Positions 10,584 through 22,500 of a DNA stretch of 64,000 nucleotides are shown piece by piece; position 1 is the first letter of the stretch, and each line of letters begins with the position of its first letter. A model generated the notes under the pieces. It was not told the DNA's origin, did not search any database, and was given only the letters and a program-made list of their open reading frames with translations. The stretch comes from Oryzias latipes (lineage: Eukaryota; Chordata; Actinopteri; Beloniformes; Adrianichthyidae), in NCBI RefSeq assembly GCF_002234675.1, contig NC_019860.2:16856536-16920535 (forward strand). The letters are read 5' to 3'. The position numbers were made by a program, and so were the translations under genes.

Positions 10584-13500
10584 TTAGTGGCTCCCTGTGA
10601 AGCGGGACACACAGGACCGTCTTTAGGAGGACGCTCAAGGTCCGCTGCCGCCGCCACCTCTTCCAGATGTGGGTGTCGCTTTCTGCCACGACGACCTCCA
10701 GGGCGTCGCTTTGGGGATTACGGCGCGTTTAGACGACTTAAAGGGAAGGATTTGAAAGGTGTGCTTTAGGGGGGGGGGGACTGCGCACATCAAACGGGAT
10801 GAAGCAAAAACACAGGTAGAGGGGTGCAGACAGCTGTGTAATCACTGCTCTTTGGTCTGCGCTGCACTGATCACAAGCGGAGGGTCCCGCACAGCTGTGT
10901 AATCACTGACTACAGGGGCCAAAGCACACCTATGGGTGCAGGTTGCTATGGCGACGGTGGAGCAAATCACTAGATTCTGAAAAAAAAAAAAATCTATTTT
11001 CTGTTGGACAGCTGGAGCAAAAAAGGCTGCATGTTTTTTGGACTTGCGGGATCACTGAAATCATTTAGACGGAGGAACAAATCTGATAAAAACTAAAATT
11101 GATACACATTTTACTTTAACCCTTGTGCTATCTTAGATGACCCCACCCTTACATTGACGTGTTCTCCCTACCATGACAAAGGTGGATAAACGTGGAAACT
11201 CCCAATGTTAAAGTGCCTAGGATAGCACAAGGGTTAACATTGGGGATGGGTCATCTAGACCCACTAAACAGTGCTCTGAACCTTTTTTCTTCAATGATTT
11301 GTGATCTTCACTGGTGTCCATGGATTACATGAAATCTTTCCACCTTTATCCACCTTTGTCATGGTAAGGAGAACACGTCAATGCAAGGGTGGGGTCATCT
11401 AAGATAGTGCAAGGGTTAATATATCGTCTTATTTTTCATTATTTTAAGGTCTTTTTCTTGTTTGTTGTACAGTGCTTTATCAACAAAGCTAGACTGGATT
11501 CCGCCACGCCCCCAGATTGAATTAAGACCTGTGTTGACTTTCGTTTACACAATAAACATAATTCCATTGGTTCCGGCGACATTTCCGGCTTTAAAGTGTT
11601 CATTTGGGATTGTACATTGCTTTATTTACACATTTTGTGTTGTCTCGTATTCATTCATCTTTAGGTTTTTAGCTTTAATTTAAATTAAATTTAAATATTA
11701 TTCTATATTTTAATAATTTCTTCTGTTCCTGTTTGTTGTAAAGGGCTTTGTTAATAAAGGTGGATTGGATTTCAATCTCATAATGTTGCAGTTCCTTTAC
11801 TGTCCACCGGAGCCAGGAGCGAGCAATTTCCTATTGACTCCCATGTTAAATAGTCTTTTTTTATACCAAAAAAAAGCCTTTACAGTCCGGTCACTAGTGT
11901 GATTTTTTGTTTTTGGGCTCTATTAGTGCATTAATATATCTAGCAGTAGTTTCATGGGAGGTGGGTGGACCCAACACAGACGAGAACTTTGTCCCGCCCA
12001 ATTGCAGTTTAACGCATATTTCTAACTAGGTTTGGGCGATGTCCCCTAAATTGGCCGTTGATGATGTTTGCTGTCAACCATCGGGATGGACGATGACATC
12101 GTCGGGGGGGGGGGGCTATTTTTAAATTTTTCGTTCTTATACAACTGCTATTCCTTATTTTACTTTTTTTATTTTATTTCCCAACTAATGACTAATCCGC
12201 AATGATCCAGTATAAACTGAGGGAAGTGACTTTAACAAAAAAAGTAACAAACAAAATAGAAAAGAAGTAGTCCACTCCTGCACTTAACTAGTGAAGTGGA
12301 CTGGCGGAGCGCAGACTTCCAGCTTTGTGTTCGATGGGAAGGGAGGGGGGGTACTTTGTTACATGAGCGGTGTGTGTGGAAGATTTAAGACTGCGATCCG
12401 TCCCGCACCTCTAGGGGTACGAGGCTACGAGCTACCGAACTCAGAACCGGGTCTAAAAGTGTGTCTGAGCACAGCTCGGATCGTCAGCAGACACACAGGG
12501 GTTTGAGCTTCAAAGCAGAAATGCCGCTCAGTCCTTAGAAAATAGTCAAACAATGACGTGGATTTGTGTTTCCAGTTGTGTCCCGACTAAATAAAGGCTG
12601 ATGTTATTCCCACATGTTTACGTGCAGCGCCACCCAAAGCTAATGTTGTTAGCCCGTGTTAGCATACTGCTAATCCTGGCTTCTTTCCGGCTCCGTCCAG
12701 AAAAAGCACTGACCACACGGATTAAAATTCAAATGATAAGCGAACAGGTGTTTCATAATAACCGTAACATTATTAAAAGCACGTTTAGAAGATCGTTTCG
12801 TATATTACCGAGCTGACATGTCAATGTATATAGCCGCTCTGCGCTGTTTAACATCGTTTTGTATTGAATTGTTACATTCAATAAAGTTTGGAAAAAAAAG
12901 CCGCTCGGCGGAATTTTCTCCCCTTCCGGTTTTCAAACCCTACTGCGCATGTGCGAATGATTTATTCCGACGGAAAGTGTGACCTTAGTGAACGTTTTTA
13001 TATTCTGAAAACATTTTTCTGGGCCCATGTACACGGTTGGATTCTAATCCGACCATTGATCCCATCAAGATATTTTGTACATGTAACCGCGGCTTATGGT
13101 GTCGACTCGCAACGTGGCGGGGGCGTGGCATCACGATGGTGTCTCTCCATCGGGATGTCAGTCACCCATCACGATGATATCGTCCATCGGCACAACCCTA
13201 TTTCTAACCCAACTGGTCCCAGTAAGAACAGAATTGGGTTGAACACTCTCAGCAAACCCTGTAAGACGTGGATTGATATCAATAATGAAGAAAAAGACGT
13301 AAATAATCCAATAAATCTAGGGAAGCAACCTAAATTAACAATTTCGAGGAAGTTAAACTGATCAAAACTGAAATGTCTTCTTTGTCTTTCATCATGTTTC
13401 ATCGGTTGGGACTTTGAATCTCTCTGCTGTGAGTGTTGACCACACAACAGGAAAACTGCGACTTTTCTTCATCTCTGTGAGACCCTCGAACGTTACCTTG

Positions 13501-16500
13501 TAGACAGTGGTTGGTTGCTACAGCAATGCCGTACAGGTGCGAGCGCTGGTCAGGTAGATACTCCTCCGTCAACTTGTTGCTGTCTCTGTTCACTGCAATC
13601 ACGCCATCCCTGTGAGGAGACGAAACGAACATTTTGAGGGAGGCTTTGGGGTCGGCTGATGAATGTGTGAAGACAGGAAGGGCTGGTACCTCCTCCAGTC
13701 TGTGTAGTAGAAGTGGTCTCTGTAGTAGACCATGCTGAACGGGTAGTTCAGGTTGCGGTGGATCACTCTCCTGCCGGAGCCGTTTGGAGATACGCACTCT
13801 AAACGCTTCGTACCTGGAAGAAGAAGAAACACTAGATCAGTGGTCTCCAACCTTTTTAAGGTCGCGGACCAGTTTAATGTCAAACAATATTTTCATGGAT
13901 CGGTATGAAGCAAAAGTTGGCGTCCTATTTTTAATTTTTGGCCCGCAGCAGCAGCAGTCACTGACTGCAAGGACCATGTTGTTTTCACAACAACAAACAA
14001 AAACTCAAAAAGGTTAAAAAACCTCTCAAAGGACAGGAATAAGCCCAAAAAGAGATGAGCAATGTGTAGTAAAACACAAAATACAAATACCGCGCGCGCC
14101 TAAACGATGACATCACAGCGAGAGATGCCATAAAAAAAATGAATGGGCTGAAATTTTTTTTTAAAAATAAGTTACAATACAGTAACGAAACCAAAATACA
14201 GGTGTCGGGGATATCCCAAGGAACTATTATGGGATGGCCAAACAAACCCTACTGGCATTTTCTGAGAGTTTAAGAATTTTTTTTTAGACGTTTAGAGAAA
14301 ACAACATTTTTGTTTGAGCGATCTTCACGATATTGTACGCACATCACCAACTTGCATTTTCAAAAAAAAAAAACACCGTTAGTTCCAGATACAAACGAAA
14401 ACTCGTTTTTAGTTTCTCTTAACTTCTGAGGGTAAAGTTTTATCTTCTGTAAAACATCTGCAGCTGCTTTAAATTTTATTTGTACACTGGATTTCATGTA
14501 TTAGATATAGACTTTCCTTCAACCCATAGCTGTCAAAGTGGAAGCTAAAAAGTTAGAATTTCCGCCTCCGACCTTTTTTTAAGGATGTGACATATAAATA
14601 ATTAATAAACACCAAATAAAAAAAGGTCACTACAACTGGTATTTTCTAAATATAATCATAAATCCATAATTTGAGCAGCATCCTTGTAACATTACATCTA
14701 CCCAATGTCGACGTAATGAGCACCCCCGCAGTAGAAATGGTTAAAAGTTGCGGTGTGTCAAAGAGCGTGTGTTATGTAGGTGTTGCCATTTTCTGTGTGA
14801 AAGAGTTCAAATAACAGTTACTCCAAAGGCTTCCATTCTAAAAGAAGATACAATCTTTGCATTCTAAAAGTCGCAGCAGTAAAAAATAACACTACAAACA
14901 AGTTTCTTCCTACATCCTGGATACAGAATAGAATTAAAAATGACATATTGAACATGTAACGCTATTAATATTATAGGGCTAGGCGCTAGGTTTACCTGCA
15001 TCGGCCCAGCACACCTGATCAGTCGCGTGGTCGTAGGCGAGCGCGTTGGGTAGGCCGACGCCATCAGACACCACCACTCTGCGGTTCTGGCCGTTCACCG
15101 TCGAGCACTCGATCTTAGGAGCCTCTCGGTTCCAGTCTGTCCAGTACAGAGTCCTGCAGGGAGGATCATCGAACACTCAAAGCTCCTTTATCCAGTGATT
15201 CTGAAAGCTAGCGTTGACATGTGGACTCCATTTCTGGTGAGGGAGGTCAGGGCCAAAATGTCTGCAACACCTTCTTAAGATCCTCGATAATGAAGATCTG
15301 GAAACTAACTTCTCCTTGTCCCCTGTGCTGCCAACGTTAACGTGCCTCCGTTGGGAATTGGGTCATCTAGACCCACTAGAAAGTGTTCTGAACCTTTTTT
15401 CTTCAATGATTTGTGATCTTCACCTTTATCCACCTTTGTCATGGTAGGGAGAACATGTCAATGTAAGGGTGGGGTCATCTGGACCCCACAAGGATAGCAC
15501 AAGGGGTTATTGTTCAAACTGCTAAAAAAAAACCTGCTCAGCTTGAAAATTAGAGCTTGTGAGCGCGGTCAGAAATCTCCCTGGCCACCTGGAAACACAC
15601 ATGCAACTTGGCCTGGAGTCAGGAGGATAAACTCAGAACGTCCACAGCAACACAACGAAACACACATCAGAGGTTTTATGATGGAGGTTATCGCCGCCGT
15701 TTCTAATGCTGGATCCAAATCAGCCGTATTAACAAACACCTGTCTGCACGACTGCTGTGGGTTGCGATGATGAAAAGCAGATGCTTCTCCAGCAGAGAGG
15801 ACCAACAGCTGCTTTCATCGTGTGTGTCACAGATGAATAGTCGTAGTAAGGTTGTACATAAAATCCCTTCTATGAAGGGAAAAAATGGGCTGTACTGTTT
15901 TGGTGGGTTCAGTACAGACCGTGTTGACTCATAGGCTTTTGTATGATTTGTCAGTCTTAATGGTGGCCTGAAAACCACGTGTTTTCCTGTGACACCAAAA
16001 CTGCTACATGACTCATGCCGTCTCAGCGGAGCACCTCCAGGATGTTTTGTTTCCAGACAGAAGCGTTCCAGTCTTTTGGAAACTGACACTTAACAATTTT
16101 TGTACATTTCCCCCCCCCAAAAGAGGTTAATGATGGTGTCTAGGTAAAGTTGTGTCTGATGCAAAAACCCTGTCTTTAAACACACGTTTAAAATTCATAG
16201 AATTCCTAAAATTCAGCATATGAATCAAAGAAATTGTTAGAAAACACTGAGAAAACGTCAAAATGACACGTGGACAGCAAACAAAATGGTGTTTATCGAG
16301 AACATCAAGCAAACTGTTTCAACACAGAAAAGGTTAAATGTTCTCACGCTAACTAAAGAATGCTAACGGGCTGTTTCACATCTGACTGGAACTTTTCTAC
16401 GCAAATAGTTTTTGAAATTGCTTAAGTTAAAGGGCCTATACCATGCTATTCTTAAGCCTTTCAAAGCAAACTATATCCATATCTATGATAATATATTACC

Positions 16501-19500
16501 TTTGTTACACTAAACATTTTTTAATGTAATATCCGTATATATCTGTATTTTTGCAGCTCATTTTCTAACCCGGTAGTAAGAAGACTCATTCTCCAAGGCA
16601 ACGCCTTTCTCTCCTTTTGGGTGTCGCCCGTTGCATGATATCAAGTTAGAGTCGGCCTTGGCAAACTTTTGTCGATCGCTGGAAAGTGTGTGAGTGTGTG
16701 TGTGTGTGTGTGTGTTAGTCTGGGGGCGGAGCTGGCACCAGGCTCTTCCTGTAAGGGGCGGTTCTTCACTTTGTGATGTCACAATTTAGTAGAATGGTGC
16801 TTAGAAATCATTTTTTAGAGGAAAGTACACTTAAAAGCTCAAAATGTTGATTTAGCATGATATAGGCCCTTGAAATTTCTACTTTACCAATATATGAAGA
16901 TGAAAAAAATGTTTTTCATCAGCTTAACTTTGCGGCGTCACTCTACATTAATGTGAATAGTCTCTCAAGTTACAGCCAAAGTGGCCCTAGAGCCACTTAG
17001 CATAATCTCACTACACTGGTATGAAGCACACTAGACAAATAACATTTGATGGACAATCTTTTGCTGCATAAACTCACGATTAAAAGGATTGGAAAACGGT
17101 TTTACCCTTTGGATGAAACCACTATTATGGCTCTAGGGTTGACCAAATCCGTGTCAAACAGGGTCCGCCTCTCGCTGCCGTCCAAGTTGGCAACTTCGAT
17201 GTTATCGGGCGATGAGTCGACCCAAAACATCAACCTACGCTGGACGTCCACGGCCAAACCCTCCGGACTCTCGAGATCTCCAAAAAAGCAACGAGGCCAC
17301 ATAAGAAACGTCGGATCCATGATTTACGGCACAAACAAAGGAAGTAGATGGGATCTCTTACTTGAGCTGATGAGGATCTCAGGCTCTGATCCAGAGACCA
17401 ATGAGGCTCTGTTTATTGTTCTTGCAGACAAGTCTGTCCAATAAACTTGATTTTCTCTGCAGTCGTAGGCGATGCCGACAACAATAGAACCCTGGACATA
17501 AAAAAACGTTACGATTTACGGTTAGATCCACGTTCACTTTGACCCAATTGAGATGTTATTTTTGTGATTAAGAACTCAAAAGGTTGTAAAACTCCTTAGC
17601 TGAAAGCAAAAATATTCACCTGTAAATTTGTGGTAATGGTAAAGACATAAAACTAAGCCTCTTTTTAACGGGTTGTTTAATCGTTGCATTAAAATCATTT
17701 ATTGTTATTTACATTTCTTTTCATAAGAAATTCGTAGTTAAGGACCCGTTACAATGAAAATTGTGTTTTCTGTGCTTTTATGATGTTCTTTTTTCCTTTT
17801 TCTAATAATGCATGAATAGGACATGTAAAAAAAAATTAAGATGAAAATGACTTAAATCTCTAAAACTCAAACCGTTGTGAATCAGGGGCGGACGAAAATG
17901 AAAAAAGTTTGAAAAAGAGCGTATGGTGGAGAAAGTGCACACAAAGGGATTATGGGAAATGAAGGCAGGCTTACTCCACGCCAACTCAAAGATGAATTTC
18001 TCTTGTTTTTCGCTAAGAACGGCATAGTCCAAAGACCATTGGGAATGCTTTAAAATAGATCAACAGGTGATTGGAGGGGATCTTCAAGTCACACGACCGG
18101 ACCTTTCCTCATTTTAGTCTTTTTTACTTCCTTATTTGTGTTTGTGCTGGGCTCATACAGTCAGTGTTCATTGATTAAGTGTTCGTTTTCCCCATGTGAA
18201 AGTAAACTAGCTCTGTTCTAGAAACGCTGCTATTGTTTACGAATGAACGCAGCTCTCTGCCTGTTTTTTTCCGCTCTCACATGTAGAGTCAACAGCGTCT
18301 TGGAGCCGTTCGCATGAAGCTTGGTCCCGTTCAGAGGAAGGGCGTCAATTTTCTGTCCCTGAGCGTAAAGCAACGTCACATCAGCATTTGTAGGAGGAGT
18401 CACATCTGGGCGGGGCAATGGAAGAACTGTGGGTGGGGCCACTGATGAGAGACCTAGGAAGTAAATAAATAGGTAAGACAAAGATTTTTATTTGGTTGCT
18501 GGGAGAGAAAATACCAAAAATATGAGATTTAAAATAATAAAATAAAGTAATTTGTGTTTCTTTTCTTTTTAATTTTTGACTTAAAAATGTACAATCAGGG
18601 TAAAATGTATCTTTCTTTTCTCAGATTTCTAGTGTTTTATAAAAACTCTAAATGTAATTCGGGGGAAGATCAGATTTTACATACCGGTAATTTAAAAAAA
18701 TATGCAAAATTTAAAATTCTTTTTTCTGTTTTTTTAAATTACTTTAAACATTGTGAATTAATTTTAATTCCTGAATTCTTATATTGAGCTAATTTGAAGC
18801 AAATGTCAGAATTTAGACATTGAATTCGTACTTTACTATTAAAATTTTGACATGTAAAATGTGACCAAATTTAAATTGTCACTTGGGTGAAATCTGACTA
18901 CAAAATCCTAACTCTGAATTATATTTATTTCAAATTGTGATGTTTAAATGTCAAAAAAGGAAAAAAAAATGTCATAAGAAACATAAAAAAGTCAAATGAA
19001 TTTAATTTGATGTAATAAATAGAGATATTTCTCTCACATGCAGGCTTGACCGCATCATGAGATCGAGTCCCATCAATCTCCCGTCCGTCCTGGTCCACAC
19101 ACCAGCAGTACGTGGTTTCCCCGTAGCACTGAACCGGACTGTGGCACAAAAATCCTTTTCTCATTTACCTGTTGAGTTTGAGAACGAGGATGCAGGTGCG
19201 GGGGCGTACCTGAACTCTCCGTCCGACCGGCACTGAGGTAAATACTGCTGCGGCTGGGGTTTGCCGCCGTAGTGCTCCATCAAACTGGCCCTCCATCGTT
19301 CACACACGCTTTCAGGGCGAGTGTATGGAGGCTCTGGCTCTACAGCAAACACAAAATCCCCTTTTATATCTTTTGATCATCTACAAACGCTCACCTTCCG
19401 TCCACATTTATCCGTATTTCTGACGGGCAAAGTTGTTTTTGTGGTTGGCTCAGCCTGTGGTGCAGCGACAGGTGGTGAGCGGCGTTTATGGCGTGTGAAT

Positions 19501-22500
19501 GTTTAAAGAGGTGCGCAGGCTTCGTACTTCAGTCAAGACTGTTTACCATCTTGAAATCCTTCCACTTCACTGAGGGGCTTAAAAACTGAACCTGAAACCA
19601 CTTTAGGTCTCCGCTCGTGTTGACATCGGTCTGTCCTCGGTCATTTCCGGAGTCGGATTTAACAACGCAGAGACGGAGGCGTGGGAACAAAGAGGGAATA
19701 CGAGAAAAAAATGGTGAAACAAGTTAAATAATAATAATAATTATTATTATTATAGCAACAGCTGGATCCATCAAACATTTTAACGAGATCAGATGTGCTG
19801 GTTTCAGACGTGGATTCTCTAAAAACCCGTTGACTCCTAGCAAAACGCGTCGCTGCTTATCACGAGTTGGACCAGTCACTCGGAGGGTGTTGTGTTAGAA
19901 AACAGTGTCCCAACAAAACACAACCATGAACACAAAGGAAGGTGGGTTATCTTATTCCAACATTTGCACGTTTCTGAGGTAAACAGGGAAACCACATGTG
20001 TGCAGGACTTAGAGACGGCTCATTTTACCACAGCGTGACCGCTTCAGCGGTTAGCGAGGCTGTAAAGGTGATTTACGGAGCAGAGTGAGTTTTTGGAGAA
20101 GCCTCTGTTCAAGCCGGTGAAAAGACAAGGGTGTAGCCTGAACCTTTTAGCTCTTCCAGGTTAATCTGACACAACTGCTTTGATGTTTTTGATCGTGGAA
20201 AAAAATCAAAAGCCAATCAAAGCTTCCCTTTTCCCTTTGATCTACATTTAAGACAAAAAAACAATTAAAGATTAAGGTTAAATCCTAGACTTACCTGTTT
20301 GCAAGATGTTTTGGGATTATTGGTTTAGCTTGACTTCTTAGCATACAGGTTGGTCTCTACATTATTCGGGAAGTCAGGTTCTACCCTTTTATTCTCCTGA
20401 AGACACTCGTCATCTCCTGGTTTGGTTCCTGCATGGATCCTCTTAACTTACAGAATCACGCATCTAGAAATCTAGAATTTCTAGATGCGTGATTCTTAGA
20501 AATTTTCGCTTTTTTTAAATGATCAAAAGGGTTCGTCTTGAATAAGGCCCTGACACTCACTTAAAGAGCGGTTGGACCTTTCTACCTGAACCTTTCGCTT
20601 CAGAATAGTAGCAAGAGGTTCTGGTACCACACAGCAGAAGGTCACAGATAATGAAAACATTTAAGTTTTAGAAAATCTTAAAAAAAATCTAACTTTAAAG
20701 TTTCTTTTAAATTGGTTGAAAACCCCTTGACTTGGCCACCGCCTCACCTGGTCTTTGATAACAGTCTACTTGTGCGACTCCAGGTGGAGTCCTGGTTCCC
20801 GGCCGCTCCTGTCCCCTGCTGTCAACGCACCAGCAGTGTCCGGTAGAACCGTGGCACTGAAACCGTTTGAGAAGACCGTGAACCGCAACTCCACAGTTAC
20901 AGAACTCACAAGTCTGAAACCCTGCCCTACCTGTTGGGACAGATACCGGCCTTCTGCGTCGCACTGGGGGACAAACCGTCCTGCTGCAGGGACTGCTTCT
21001 GGACTTGAAGCCATGGCGCGCTCTCTGAGCAGCTCACATTCGGTTTTAGGGGCTTCAGGTTCTTCTGCACAAAACGAGGACGCAACATTCAAGCAAAAAT
21101 GTTAAAGTTAGCATCAAGTTATGAATCTGAAAACGAGGGGGGAAATCCACAGCAATGCGCTCCTCCTTACTGGCAAATATTCCTGCTAACCAGAAACTGA
21201 TACCATCGGGTCCTCTGCAACCACTTAGTCCCATATGAGATCACAGGGATGCTGGAGCATCCTACTGTCAGGAGCACGGCTCACCCGTCCATCGCAGGGC
21301 TCCGACACACAAACTTTCCCTCCTAAGGGACAATCACTGTCATCGCTTAGCCAAATAATATCCTTGGAGTTAGAACGCTTGCATAAGTAAGGGTGCAGTT
21401 GGGATTCGAACCAGGACATTTTTCTGTGAGGTGACAGTGCTGACCACTACACCAACACCATCTAAAAGGTACAAATTTAACTTCAACTGGAAAGCAGTCT
21501 TATCTAAACATGTGTCTCAGGACCAACGCTGGTTTAACTGCTTTATCTGCGTGAATAGTTCCAAATGTTTATGATATAAACTGATGACAAATCAAAGATA
21601 AAACTTCTACGCTGCATCTAAACTGACCCCAACAGTCAGTTAAAGTGGTGTGTTTCGCATTGGAGCCACATGCAGTTCACCAAATACCCAAATACCTACA
21701 AGCTAGTCCATCTTTTACTAATGGGACTAAAATATTTTGGAATACTTTCATCCTTCTGGCTGGAATGACAGGATTACCAATCACAGCTTGTGGTGTTTTT
21801 TTTTTTTAATTCGTGAAGTCTTTTGATTGACATGTCATCATCAAATTATTGTTACTTCTTAAAAAAAAAAAAAAAAAAAACTCTATGCCCACTTTTCCCG
21901 ACATATTTTGTTACAAACCATCAAAACTGTAGCATCGTGATGTCATATCATGTGAAGATGGTGAGACAGGAAGACCTGTCCAAACCTTTTGTCCATTATT
22001 TTTTACAGACACGGTCAATTCCAAGGACATTTTTGCAAAAGTAAGTAAAAAGCAACTCTTTGGTTCATAAAGTTGCAATTTACCTGGTAAAGGTTTATAA
22101 AGTTACACCTTTTTTGATCAAAGTGTAAAAACAAATAACTTTGTAAATCAAAGTTATTAAAGGTGTAATTTTATACATCGAAGGGAAAAACGTTGGAACT
22201 TTATTAACTAAAGTCAATAAAGTTACAACTTTATTAATAAAAGTTAATTAAATTACGTATTCAATAAACAAAGTCAATACTGTTACAACTTAATTGATCA
22301 AAGTTCATAAAGTTGCGACTTTATTAATTATAATGTATAAACATATACATTTATTCATCAAAGTTATTAAAGTTGCCACTTTATTGATCAAAGTAATTTT
22401 TTTTTAAACTTTATTACTTAAATGCAATTAACTGACAACGTTGTGAATTCAATGTAATAATATTACAACTTCAATAATCAAAGTCAATACTGTCGCAAGC

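Larger units (their letters stand above)
13497..18453 (-). other. nid2: nid2 exons 28-33: YWTD (LDLR class B) propeller
   Basis: Exons: 28 at 18281-18453, 29 at 17362-17491, 30 at 17106-17277, 31 at 14996-15153, 32 at 13690-13813 and 33 at 13497-13609. They encode RPDVTPP then YWTD-type blades: [60 protein letters not shown], and finally [20 protein letters not shown]. This propeller is the G3 region, which binds laminin gamma-1 in nidogens. Exon 33 ends CAAG|GTAACG. Confidence 0.95.

Noticed and set aside
13399..13496. Read-through of nid2 exon 33 to a stop at 13399
   Set aside because: The added 33 residues do not resemble a nidogen C-terminus, and a good donor (CAAG|GTAACG) precedes them. 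Kept only as an alternative.
15703..16089. 128-codon minus-strand frame in nid2 intron 30
   Set aside because: No domain, no splice context, and composition like random sequence.
18925..19164. Methionine-started frame beginning [10 protein letters not shown]
   Set aside because: Its first part is intron. The real coding part is nid2 exon 27 starting at 19138 after the CCACAG acceptor.
21391..21460. Possible tRNA gene on the minus strand
   Set aside because: A and B boxes are present but there is no matching acceptor stem or anticodon arm, and a repeat body follows, so it is a SINE head.
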